Assembly: GCF_002813755.1 (NCBI RefSeq)
Contig: NZ_CP018061.1
Location: forward strand, 2,346,001-2,410,000
Reading direction: 5' to 3'
DNA length: 64,000 nt
From: Enterococcus mundtii
GTDB lineage: Bacteria > Bacillota > Bacilli > Lactobacillales > Enterococcaceae
Shown: positions 1-7,597 of the stretch, piece by piece
Layout of the letters: every line of letters starts with the position of its first letter
Position numbering within the stretch: position 1 is the stretch's first letter
The notes under the pieces: generated by a model
What the model was told of the DNA's origin: nothing
Seen by the model: the letters and a program-made list of their open reading frames with translations, nothing else
Databases searched by the model: none
Position numbers and translations under genes: made by a program

Positions 1-228
1 CATAATGCCGCAACCCAGACGTGGGCTTTCTTGTAATGAAAAAAGATCTTTTGTATATACACGGTCAGCAGGGTTTCCTGTATCAAGGCGATCTTCTTCA
101 GACACTGTCATTTCTGCTAGTCTAATGGAAGCAACACCACTAGGATCGACCTGTTTTGCCGGCATCAATTTTTCCATCACTAATTGTCGTACTAAGTTTT
201 CGATCATTTGACGATCTAATTCTGCCAT
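1..228 (-). CDS. eutQ: EutQ, N-terminal part (runs off window)
   Basis: The first 76 codons of a minus-strand gene, cut by the window edge. The ATG lies 13 bases after the eutH stop and is preceded by GGAGCG. The protein begins MAELDRQMIENLVRQ, a short amphipathic helix like the microcompartment-targeting tails of other eut enzymes, followed by text matching the EutQ N-terminus (VDPSGVASIRLAEM, then LGCGIM at the edge). EutQ is a cupin-like protein reported to have acetate kinase activity and a role in microcompartment assembly; the cupin domain would lie outside the window. It is the last visible gene of the long eut transcript. The identity rests on the N-terminus and position only. Confidence 0.8.
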   Translation of the reverse strand, partial: MAELDRQMIENLVRQLVMEKLMPAKQVDPSGVASIRLAEMTVSEEDRLDTGNPADRVYTKDLFSLQESPRLGCGIM

Positions 229-241
229 TTTCGCCACGCTC

Positions 242-1384
242 CTATTCTACGATCGTTTGCTCTTGTTTCGTTGTTGTTTGCTCACTTACGATTACTTCTT
301 TTTCTTTTCCTAATAAACGATTCGCCATGAATACTGCAACAAAGATCGCAGTGATCCCACCAACGATTTTTCCAACCATCATTGGGAAAATCATTTCTTT
401 CGCCACGCCCGCAGTAAAGCCTAAATGATCACCTAAAATAAATGAAGCCGAGACTGCAAATGCCACATTGATGATTTTTCCACGACGGTCCATGTCTTTT
501 AACATTTGGAACATCGGGATATTGTTTGCTAATGTAGCCACCATGCCGGCAGCTGCAATTTCATTCATACCTAAAACTTTTCCTAATTTCATCAAAGGTT
601 TGTTAAACACTCGTGTGATGACTGCCACTAAACAGAATGCGCCAGCCAATGTCAACGCAATATCACCCACTACTTCGATACCTTCTGTCACCGGAGCAAT
701 TCCTGGAATCAATGTGATGTCAACTAATTGTTGGATCGCACCAATGACCAAGCCAGCAATTGCAACGATCACTACACCTTTACCAAAGACATTGAATCCT
801 TTGATCATTCCTTGTGGCGCTAACCATAGACCTACAATGATCAAAGCGGCAACGATCACGATCGGCAATAAGTTTGGTAAGATCATACTCATTGGCATAC
901 CCGCAACTAAGCCACCTGCTAACAAACCTAATGGAATCGTAATGATTCCGCTCAGCACACCTGTTGCTAAGTATTGTTGATCTTCTTTTTCAATGATTCC
1001 TAAAGCAACAGGGATCGTGAACACTAAAGTTGGTCCCATCATTGCGCCTAAGATCGCACCGGCAAACAAGCCAGCTTGTGGGTCATGCGCCATTTGTTGT
1101 GCTAAAGCGAAGCCACCCATATCGTTGGCTAACAAAGTCGTCGCAAACATCGAAGGATCTGCTCCTAAGAATTCATATACAGGTACAACGATTGGGCTAA
1201 GAACTGTTGCAAGAACAGGTGCTAATGTGATGATCCCGACCATTGATAAGGCTAATGAACCCATTGCCATCAAGCCTTCTTCAAATTGTTCCCCTAAACC
1301 TAATTTGTTCCCGATACATTTATCGATCCCGCCGATAACCATAAAAAGAACCATGACATACATAATGATTTCATTGATACTCAT
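242..1384 (-). CDS. eutH: EutH, ethanolamine transporter
   Basis: A 380-residue, very hydrophobic membrane protein with about ten predicted membrane segments starting near residue 5. Glycine-rich stretches such as LLANDMGGFALAQQMA and ILGAMMGPTLVFTIP are typical of EutH. EutH moves ethanolamine across the membrane when the outside concentration or pH is low. The length is normal for the family, and the charged C-terminal tail (KEKEVIVSEQTTTKQEQ) is cytosolic-like. It sits 12 bases after eutN and 13 before eutQ, so it is translated from the long polycistronic message and controlled by the eutA leader upstream. No defect seen. Confidence 0.93.
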   Translation of the reverse strand: MSINEIIMYVMVLFMVIGGIDKCIGNKLGLGEQFEEGLMAMGSLALSMVGIITLAPVLATVLSPIVVPVYEFLGADPSMFATTLLANDMGGFALAQQMAHDPQAGLFAGAILGAMMGPTLVFTIPVALGIIEKEDQQYLATGVLSGIITIPLGLLAGGLVAGMPMSMILPNLLPIVIVAALIIVGLWLAPQGMIKGFNVFGKGVVIVAIAGLVIGAIQQLVDITLIPGIAPVTEGIEVVGDIALTLAGAFCLVAVITRVFNKPLMKLGKVLGMNEIAAAGMVATLANNIPMFQMLKDMDRRGKIINVAFAVSASFILGDHLGFTAGVAKEMIFPMMVGKIVGGITAIFVAVFMANRLLGKEKEVIVSEQTTTKQEQTIVE

Positions 1385-1396
1385 CGTAAATCTCCT

Positions 1397-1657
1397 TTAT
1401 TCTTCAATTGAATCAATCACACCGACAATCATTGCATCAATAGGTGTATCTGGATCACCAGCTGAAATTCTAGCTGCTTGTCCTTTGCTGATCAATACCT
1501 TGTCACCGACACCGGCACCGGCATTGTCTGCTGCGACAATAAACCCGATTTTCGTTTCTTTCTCATCTAATACATCGACCATCAGTAATTTCCAACCATT
1601 TAGTTTTTCATCTTTTCTGGTCGACCATAGACTTCCAGTCACTTTCCCTAATAACAT
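1397..1657 (-). CDS. eutN: EutN, microcompartment vertex pentamer protein
   Basis: An 86-residue protein of the EutN/CcmL family (BMC vertex). It starts MLLGKVTGSLWSTRKDEKLNGWKL and holds the characteristic VAADNAGAGVGDKVLISKGQ segment, then ends DTPIDAMIVGVIDSIEE. Members form pentamers that cap the twelve vertices of the shell. Length and motifs are ordinary. It lies between the TIGR02536 gene and eutH with a 13-base gap on each side, and has a GGAGG-type site before the ATG. This is the only pentamer gene in the locus, so it should be required for shell closure. Confidence 0.95.
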   Translation of the reverse strand: MLLGKVTGSLWSTRKDEKLNGWKLLMVDVLDEKETKIGFIVAADNAGAGVGDKVLISKGQAARISAGDPDTPIDAMIVGVIDSIEE

Positions 1658-1670
1658 CTGTGATCCCTCC

Positions 1671-2279
1671 TCATTTGAATAAACGATTTCTTAGCGCATA
1701 TTCCTCAGCTAAAGGTGTCAACCGTTCCTGATTCATTAGATCTATTCCATTCGTTTGTTGTAGTCGCTGGATCAATTGCTTCTCTGTGACATACTTTCGT
1801 TTTGGCAACTCTTTTGCTAACACCTTTTTTCGGCAAGCCGTTAAAAATGAGTCATAGCTTGCATTTTCTTCCTCGAAAAAATACATCCCATAACGTTGAC
1901 ATTGCTCGGATAGCTCACTGACCTTCTTTTTGAGGTGATATTTCATTTGGCTCGAATGGTTCGCTGTCTCTGTTTGCAGAACCAAGACAGGCTTTCCTGC
2001 GAACAAAAAAGAAAGGATACTCGCCGTTTTACGATCAGTCGGTAGCAACTGAGCAATCGCGGCCAATTGAGGAAAACTGACATGTTGGACGACTAAGCCA
2101 TCGCTTTTCGTTGGATCTTGTGTTTCTATCCAATCGACCATCGATCGTTCAGCAAATAACGTTTTAGGATAACTTGCTTTTTCGTCCATCCATGCTAACT
2201 GATAGTCAGCTGTGGGCAATCGGTTCATCAGCATTTCTGTGACTTGCTGAATGACTTTTTCGATCTCCGTTACCTTCAC
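1671..2279 (-). CDS. TIGR02536-type ethanolamine utilization protein of unknown function
   Basis: A 202-residue protein that matches in context and size the conserved Firmicutes eut-operon family TIGR02536. It starts with a helix, MKVTEIEKVIQQVTEMLMNRL, resembling cargo-targeting peptides, followed by a middle part with a Rossmann-like feel (DGLVVQHVSFPQLAAIAQLL, then KPVLVLQTE) that could be flavoprotein-like. The C-terminal part is charged and helical. No catalytic motif is recognised. It lies 12 bases after pduL. A role as microcompartment cargo is an inference from the N-terminal helix; the biochemical role is unknown. Confidence 0.7.
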   Translation of the reverse strand: MKVTEIEKVIQQVTEMLMNRLPTADYQLAWMDEKASYPKTLFAERSMVDWIETQDPTKSDGLVVQHVSFPQLAAIAQLLPTDRKTASILSFLFAGKPVLVLQTETANHSSQMKYHLKKKVSELSEQCQRYGMYFFEEENASYDSFLTACRKKVLAKELPKRKYVTEKQLIQRLQQTNGIDLMNQERLTPLAEEYALRNRLFK

Positions 2280-2291
2280 GAAATCCCCTCC

Positions 2292-2924
2292 CTATTTACA
2301 AATGTAACCACGATCTCCTTTGTTCAAGCCGCAAGCATTTGCTTCATCGTAATCAATGTGCATATACGTCGCAAAATCTGGACTGACACGGACAACCACA
2401 TCATCAAAGATCAGCGGACGACTTGCTTCCACACGTACTTTTACCGTTTGGCCATTCACTACTTGGTTTTTGTTTGCATCTTCTGGTGTCATATGGATAT
2501 GGCGCTTTGCCACGATCAAGCCTTTATCTAATTGAACAGCTGACTCACCGTTCATTAAGATAACGCCTGGTGTTCCTTCGGTTTTGCCACTTTCTCTGAC
2601 AGGCACGCGACTGCCTAAAATACGTGTATCCGTCATGGATACTTCAACTTGTGACTCCGCTCGTTCTGGGCCTAAAATGACCACATTTTGGAATAAGCCT
2701 TTGGGACCTGCGACAGTGATCCGCTCTTTACAGACATACTGACCGGGTTGAGACAATTCTTTGACTTTGGTCAATTGGTATCCTGGACCAAATAATGCGT
2801 CGATATCTTTGCGACTCAAATGCACGTGTCTTCCTGAAGCTTCTACTTCGAAAGAATGTTGTTGTGACTGGATACGTTGTACCACTTCATTGATAATTTC
2901 ATTTAAATGATCCAATCGGTTCAT
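2292..2924 (-). CDS. pduL: PduL-type phosphotransacylase (EutD role)
   Basis: A 210-residue enzyme converting acetyl-CoA and phosphate to acetyl phosphate and CoA, which recycles CoA inside the microcompartment. Two PduL halves are visible: the first with the metal-binding GRHVHLSRKDIDALFG near residue 30, the second with AKRHIHMTPEDA near residue 139 and YMHIDYDEAN near the end. Residues 1-20 (MNRLDHLNEIINEVVQRIQS) form the usual N-terminal encapsulation helix. It is unrelated to Pta and EutD of enteric bacteria but fills the same step. It is separated from the EutT-like gene by 3 bases, implying coupled translation. Confidence 0.93.
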   Translation of the reverse strand: MNRLDHLNEIINEVVQRIQSQQHSFEVEASGRHVHLSRKDIDALFGPGYQLTKVKELSQPGQYVCKERITVAGPKGLFQNVVILGPERAESQVEVSMTDTRILGSRVPVRESGKTEGTPGVILMNGESAVQLDKGLIVAKRHIHMTPEDANKNQVVNGQTVKVRVEASRPLIFDDVVVRVSPDFATYMHIDYDEANACGLNKGDRGYICK

Positions 2925-2927
2925 CTC

Positions 2928-3506
2928 CTACTCATTTTTCGGCAGTTGAATCATACGTTGCAATTCTTCTGCCCATAACATAAAAATAGCTAAATCTGTC
3001 GGAAGTTCTTCTTCTAACAATTGACTGATTTTCTCTATTTGATACTCGATCTCATTGATTGAATAGCGTAAGGTTCTTTTTTGCAAGGAGGAACGATACA
3101 TCATTCCTGAAAGTCGTTTTGGATGAGTTGAGCGCTTTTTCCCATCCAATCGACTAAAGCTTGCTAACCACTTTTGCTGATATTCTAAATACAACCAACC
3201 TTCGGCATAAATATCGTTTTCTTCCAATAAATGAAAGAAGAGTAGATTTTTCAGTTTTTTTATTTCTAAGCCAATTTTTCGTCGCACACTAGGCATCAAC
3301 GATTCTTGTTCAAACATCGGTTGCTTAGGTTTCTCCATTGGAGAAGAAACGAGTTTTTCTCGCATAAGCGGAATATGATGCTCACGTAAATAGCTGGAGG
3401 CTGCGGGAGTCAAAAGACAATCCTTTGGCACAATGAAAGTGATTCCTGTTTGTATTTCTTTCTTCCGAAACATGTGCCGTAACTGGTCTTCTGTAATCAC
3501 ACCCAT
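2928..3506 (-). CDS. EutT-like cobalamin adenosyltransferase-family protein
   Basis: A 192-residue protein. The N-terminus (ITEDQLRHMF, then TFIVPKDCLLTPAASSYLREHHIPL) resembles the start of EutT, the corrinoid adenosyltransferase of enteric eut operons. The remainder is helical and charged, and ends in a coiled-coil-like segment (EIEYQIEKISQLLEEEL). It is shorter than enteric EutT (about 267 residues), and the only cysteine seen is in PKDC, so the cysteine-rich metal motif of EutT is absent. It may be an accessory or shell-associated relative rather than an active transferase. A PduO-type transferase is present at 14629-15210. Two hairpins lie before it. Confidence 0.6.
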   Translation of the reverse strand: MGVITEDQLRHMFRKKEIQTGITFIVPKDCLLTPAASSYLREHHIPLMREKLVSSPMEKPKQPMFEQESLMPSVRRKIGLEIKKLKNLLFFHLLEENDIYAEGWLYLEYQQKWLASFSRLDGKKRSTHPKRLSGMMYRSSLQKRTLRYSINEIEYQIEKISQLLEEELPTDLAIFMLWAEELQRMIQLPKNE

Positions 3507-3534
3507 TTAACGCTCTCCTTTCTCCAATGGATTA

Positions 3535-3611
3535 TTTCCAAGCATTGATCTCGTCTTGGAAACAAGCCAAATGAGCCAAAAATATAAGGAGTATTTTCGG
3601 TTCATTTGGCT
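3535..3611 (-). other. Two intercistronic hairpins after eutM
   Basis: Between eutM and the EutT-like gene are two inverted repeats: TTTCCAAG (3535-3542) with CTTGGAAA (3555-3562), and AGCCAAATGA (from 3565) with TCATTTGGCT (ending 3611). On the minus strand the larger hairpin comes first after the eutM stop. Neither is followed by a clear U-run, so full termination is unlikely. They could protect the 3' end of the abundant eutM message or reduce read-through to downstream genes. This is inference. Confidence 0.5.
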
Positions 3612-3642
3612 CTTGTTTCATTTTAGACGTCTCTTACGATGA

Positions 3643-3927
3643 TTATTCAGCCACTTTTGGTAAAATCGCATCTACTTCAGTATGTGGGCGTGGGATCACG
3701 TGTACAGATAATAATTCGCCAACGCGCTCAGCTGCTGCCGCACCTGCATCTGTTGCTGCTTTTACAGCCCCAACATCACCACGAACCATGATTGTTACTA
3801 AGCCGCCACCTACTTGTTCTTTGCCGATCAATGTTACGTTTGCTGCTTTCACCATTGCATCTGCTGCTTCAACAGCACCTACTAATCCACGAGTTTCGAT
3901 CATTCCTAAAGCGTTTGTACTTGACAT
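3643..3927 (-). CDS. eutM: EutM, major hexameric shell protein
   Basis: A 94-residue single-BMC-domain protein, [25 protein letters not shown], close to PduA/EutM. The conserved [27 protein letters not shown] segment forms the hexamer core and central pore. The length is exactly that of canonical shell hexamers. It follows eutE by 48 bases with a clear AGGAGG before the ATG, consistent with strong expression. The hairpins just downstream could isolate its message from the genes that follow. Confidence 0.96.
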   Translation of the reverse strand: MSSTNALGMIETRGLVGAVEAADAMVKAANVTLIGKEQVGGGLVTIMVRGDVGAVKAATDAGAAAAERVGELLSVHVIPRPHTEVDAILPKVAE

Positions 3928-3975
3928 TATAATTTCCTCCTATTGTGTGTGTTTTCAATTAATATATATTACATA

Positions 3976-5448
3976 TTATTGTAATCGAGCTAATACTTGG
4001 GCAACGAGTGTATCGATCAACTCATCTTTGTTGCCCCCTTGGTTGTTTGTTTCTTGGACTGGCATTTGAGCGCCAGCGCCAAATTCTTGACGGATGTCCG
4101 CTAGATCAGTGACACCGTAAGCGACACGACGAACGTTGAATAGATTTTCTACTCCGATATTGTCAGATGTAGAACTTCCACCAACGGCGCCACAGCCTAG
4201 TGTCAAAGCTGGTACTAAGCCAGTTGAAGCCCCGATTCCGCCTAATGAACCTGCGGTGTTGATCAACAGACGAGAAACTGGTTTTCTTAAGCCGAATTCA
4301 CGGACGACTTCTTTGTTTTCAGTATGGATACACATCGTGTGTCCTGCACCTTCACCTTTTAAGATCTCTACCGATAGATCACAAGCTTCTTGCCAGTTTT
4401 CTACCGTGTAAAAAGCAATGATCGGTGCTAATTTTTCTCTTGAGAATGGATACTTGATGCCAACGTTGCTTTCTTCTGCCACGATCAGACGACGATCAAA
4501 TGGAATATTCAACCCAACTAATGAAGCGATATGACGAACCGAACGTCCAACGATTTGTGGGTTCATCGTGCCGTTAGGTCGTAAGATAAAGCGAGACAAT
4601 TTATCTGCTTCGTCTGGACTCAAGAAGTAAGCACCTTGTTTGATCAATTCAGCTTTTACTGCTTCACGATTGACTTTTTCCACGATGATGGACTGTTCTG
4701 ATGCACAGATCGTTCCATTATCAAATGTTTTAGAATCCATGATCCGTTTCACCGCCATTGGGATCAATGCGCTACGTTCAATATATGCTGGACCATTTCC
4801 TGGACCTACGCCGATCGCCGGTGTTCCTGAAGAATACGCCGCTTTGACCATCGCATTGCCACCAGTGGCTAAGATCAAGTTCGTATCCTTGTGGGTCATC
4901 AATTCTTTTGTTGCTTGCATCGTTGGTGTCGTGATCACTGACACACTCTCTTTTGGTCCCCCCGCAGATTCAATCGCTGAACGAATGATCTCAACGGTCG
5001 CTTGGATCGATTGTAAGGCGTTTGGATGTGGGGAGAAGACGATACTATTCGCAGCTTTCAATGCGATCAAGGCTTTGTAGATCACTGTTGAAGTTGGGTT
5101 TGTCGATGGGATCAACCCAGCAACTACACCAACAGGTACGGCAATCTCCGTTACCTTTTTCTGTGGGTCTTCATTGATGACGCCCACTGTTTTCGTATGT
5201 TTGAATTCTTCATAAACGATTTTTGAAGCAAAAGCATTTTTGATGATTTTGTCTCCATAGATGCCGAAGCCAGTTTCTTCATTCGCCATTTTTGCTAGAC
5301 GTTCACGTTGTGAAAATGTAGCGTCTGAAACGGCTTTGACGATTTGATCAATCTGCGTTTGCGAAAATGTTTCTAACACTTGTTGTGCCTTCTTTGCAGC
5401 TGCGATCAAATCTCGAGTTTCTTGAATCGAGCGTAAATCTTTATCCAC
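3976..5448 (-). CDS. eutE: EutE, CoA-acylating acetaldehyde dehydrogenase
   Basis: A 490-residue aldehyde dehydrogenase that oxidises acetaldehyde with CoA and NAD to acetyl-CoA inside the microcompartment. The catalytic cysteine is in NGTICASEQS. Cofactor-site text such as LIPSTNPTSTVIYKAL and LATGGNAMVKAAYSSG matches EutE/PduP and the aldehyde half of AdhE. The last 15 residues (ELIDTLVAQVLARLQ), after a glutamine/glycine-rich linker, look like a C-terminal encapsulation helix. The start overlaps the EutK-like gene by 8 bases. Length is normal for the family. Confidence 0.95.
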   Translation of the reverse strand: MDKDLRSIQETRDLIAAAKKAQQVLETFSQTQIDQIVKAVSDATFSQRERLAKMANEETGFGIYGDKIIKNAFASKIVYEEFKHTKTVGVINEDPQKKVTEIAVPVGVVAGLIPSTNPTSTVIYKALIALKAANSIVFSPHPNALQSIQATVEIIRSAIESAGGPKESVSVITTPTMQATKELMTHKDTNLILATGGNAMVKAAYSSGTPAIGVGPGNGPAYIERSALIPMAVKRIMDSKTFDNGTICASEQSIIVEKVNREAVKAELIKQGAYFLSPDEADKLSRFILRPNGTMNPQIVGRSVRHIASLVGLNIPFDRRLIVAEESNVGIKYPFSREKLAPIIAFYTVENWQEACDLSVEILKGEGAGHTMCIHTENKEVVREFGLRKPVSRLLINTAGSLGGIGASTGLVPALTLGCGAVGGSSTSDNIGVENLFNVRRVAYGVTDLADIRQEFGAGAQMPVQETNNQGGNKDELIDTLVAQVLARLQ

Positions 5449-5989
5449 GATGGGTCACTCCTTTAATTTCTGCCATGATCGCCTCTACTAATGCTTGTTT
5501 GCTTGCAGATTTGATTTCTGATGGTTTTAATTGTTTCACATTCAATTTGTAAGCTTCTTTTCGTAACTCAGCCACACGTTTTGCTTGTAGCTCTGCCCGA
5601 CGATCGTTTGTTTCACTGATCTGCGTGGCTTCAACCTTCGTTTCGACTTTTGTCGGCTCGGCTGGTTCTTCTAAACAATCAGGTGTTACTTCAGTGACAC
5701 GTTCTTCTGTTTTCGGTTGTTGAAAAAGGATGTGCGTCTGTTCATCCACCCGTGAAATCACATGATGTGAAATCAGACAGTTCAATGCCTTCGCTACGAC
5801 TACCCCTGCATCGACTGCTGCATTGACAGCAGCAACATCACCACTTAGTTGGACAGTGGTTAGTCCACCTTTGATGATCTCCGCATTCAACAAGGTCACA
5901 TCTGCGGATTTTAACGCAGCATCGCTGACACTGACAGCGCCTAAAAATCCGCGAACTTCAATCATTCCAATCGCATTCATTCGTGACAC
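5441..5989 (-). CDS. EutK-like BMC shell protein with C-terminal SAP/Rho-N-like tail
   Basis: A 182-residue protein. Residues 1-95 are one BMC domain (MNAIGMIEVRGFLGAVSVSD, then LSGDVAAVNAAVDAGVVVA). A Pro/Glu/Thr-rich linker covers about residues 95-135. The last 45 residues (ELRKEAYKLNVKQLKPSEI, then SKQALVEAIMAEI) resemble the SAP/Rho-N helical fold that can bind nucleic acid. Enteric EutK likewise has a BMC domain fused to a nucleic-acid-binding-like helical domain, so EutK-like is a fair functional label. The gene lies 4 bases after eutL and overlaps eutE. Tail function is inferred only. Confidence 0.8.
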   Translation of the reverse strand: MSRMNAIGMIEVRGFLGAVSVSDAALKSADVTLLNAEIIKGGLTTVQLSGDVAAVNAAVDAGVVVAKALNCLISHHVISRVDEQTHILFQQPKTEERVTEVTPDCLEEPAEPTKVETKVEATQISETNDRRAELQAKRVAELRKEAYKLNVKQLKPSEIKSASKQALVEAIMAEIKGVTHRG

Positions 5990-5993
5990 TCCC

Positions 5994-6647
5994 TTAGTAA
6001 CTCAACGGATTTTCTGCGATCCGTTGAACGACTTGTTCAAAAGCAGTACAAGCTGCTTTACATGCTGATTGACTACCCGTTAAAAGCGCCCCACCAAAGT
6101 TTGTTTCAGATGGTGGTCCAAAGAAACTGCAGATCTCAACATCCGCTGCTTTCAGTGCTGCATCTAGTGCAACCATCGCTTCTAAAGGTGGCGCGATCAA
6201 GTAAGCAATTGCTTCGCCTTCACGAATGTTGGCTTCTTTTGATAAGTACCTTCCAGAACGAGAAACCACATGGGCAAAGTACACGATGCTGTCATCGTCA
6301 TTTGCACTGATAAAGCTTGCTTCTTGTTCAATGACTTGTGTCACGACAGATAGTCCACTGGTGATCTCAGCCGGACTTGGCCCAGCGATGATCCCGATCA
6401 CTTCACCTGCTAGTTTCGTAGAGGCATTCGCCGCTCCTGCATACATACTTTTCGCATAAACAACTTCTACTTCCGCCGCCTTTGTTGCTTCATCTAAAGC
6501 CACATAAGTCACATCATCACAATCTGATGTCACGATACCTAATGAGCGCATCCCTGGTGTCAAACCCAATTGCTCTGCTAACGCAGCATCTACATTAGGA
6601 ATGACTTGAACACTCAAGACGTTTGCGCCTAAACGGTCATTTTTCAT
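5994..6647 (-). CDS. eutL: EutL, trimeric tandem-BMC shell protein
   Basis: A 217-residue protein with two circularly permuted BMC domains, MKNDRLGANVLSVQVIPNVD at the start and FGPPSETNFGGALLTGSQSA near the end. EutL forms pseudohexameric trimers with a large, possibly gated pore that may pass cofactors or substrates. Length agrees with the family (about 217-219). It lies 14 bases after eutC and 4 bases before the EutK-like gene in one transcript. Confidence 0.96.
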   Translation of the reverse strand: MKNDRLGANVLSVQVIPNVDAALAEQLGLTPGMRSLGIVTSDCDDVTYVALDEATKAAEVEVVYAKSMYAGAANASTKLAGEVIGIIAGPSPAEITSGLSVVTQVIEQEASFISANDDDSIVYFAHVVSRSGRYLSKEANIREGEAIAYLIAPPLEAMVALDAALKAADVEICSFFGPPSETNFGGALLTGSQSACKAACTAFEQVVQRIAENPLSY

Positions 6648-6661
6648 TGATGATTCTCCTC

Positions 6662-7579
6662 CTATTCGGCTTCTTTCAATTCAATCCCAGATTTTTTCTT
6701 ATCTAACATTTTCTTGATCAATTCCGCAATATATGCACCGGCTTCAACCGCTGGCGTCCCACCTTTATGGATGTTTGAGATCACGGTACGACGAGCTTCC
6801 GGCATTCCGACAGTCGGACGGTAAGCAACATACGCACTCATCGATTCTGCTGTTACAAGACCAGGACGTTCACCAACTAATAGACATACTACTTCTGCAT
6901 CAGTGATCTCGCCGATTTGATCCATTGATGGTACACGACAATATTTGACGAATATGACTTGATCAAAATCTAGGCCATACATTTTCAACCCTTGTTTGAT
7001 TGCTGGTAGTACTTCTTTGATATTTGCTCCGATAGCCGCAGAACTTAATCCATCCCCAACAACGATCTGCACTTTGGCTTTTGCTGTCGTTTGTTGTTTG
7101 ATTTTTGTGCTATTTTCTTCATCAAATTGACGACCAAAATCTGGACGAGTCAAGTATTCGTCTTTTGTTTTACAAATCGTTTGCGTCGAGATGAAGCCCA
7201 TTTCCTCAACCAATTGCGGATCAACATCAGAAAATACGGCATCTTGTGCTGCTGCATGGTCCGCACGGAAACGTAAGGTAGAATCAGTCATATAGCGAGT
7301 GCCTGTACGTCCCACTCCAATACGAGCAGGTGTAAATGCCTTCATGCGCAAGTATCCTGTTTCATCTTTTGCATCTTTGACCAAAAGCTGTTTACGTAGA
7401 TCTACCTCTGTGATGTCGTCGATCATGCCTTCTTCTACTACTGGCATGGTTGTTGTCATCGTATTGGTTGTTGTGGCTGGTGTTTTTGGTAGTTCTGTTG
7501 ATTGTTCTGTTGGTTTTTCACCGGCTACCATCTCACTTAGCATGGAAGTGATCATTTCTTTCAATTGTTGTTCGTTCAT
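6662..7579 (-). CDS. eutC: EutC, ethanolamine ammonia-lyase small subunit
   Basis: A 305-residue light chain of adenosylcobalamin-dependent ethanolamine ammonia-lyase, which splits ethanolamine into acetaldehyde and ammonia. Core text such as [31 protein letters not shown] and [10 protein letters not shown] is diagnostic. Residues 1-19 ([19 protein letters not shown]) followed by a Thr/Pro linker form the N-terminal encapsulation peptide. An in-frame GTG six codons upstream abuts the eutB stop, but the ATG at 7579 has a GGGGTG site at good distance and gives the standard N-terminus. Partner of EutB just upstream. Confidence 0.95.
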   Translation of the reverse strand: MNEQQLKEMITSMLSEMVAGEKPTEQSTELPKTPATTTNTMTTTMPVVEEGMIDDITEVDLRKQLLVKDAKDETGYLRMKAFTPARIGVGRTGTRYMTDSTLRFRADHAAAQDAVFSDVDPQLVEEMGFISTQTICKTKDEYLTRPDFGRQFDEENSTKIKQQTTAKAKVQIVVGDGLSSAAIGANIKEVLPAIKQGLKMYGLDFDQVIFVKYCRVPSMDQIGEITDAEVVCLLVGERPGLVTAESMSAYVAYRPTVGMPEARRTVISNIHKGGTPAVEAGAYIAELIKKMLDKKKSGIELKEAE

Positions 7580-7597
7580 TTTTTTCTTGCACCCCAC

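Noticed and set aside
242..1682. Plus-strand ORFs opposite eutH and eutN (468-980, 993-1682)
   Set aside because: Antisense frames with low-complexity Ile/Pro/Thr composition opposite clear conserved genes.
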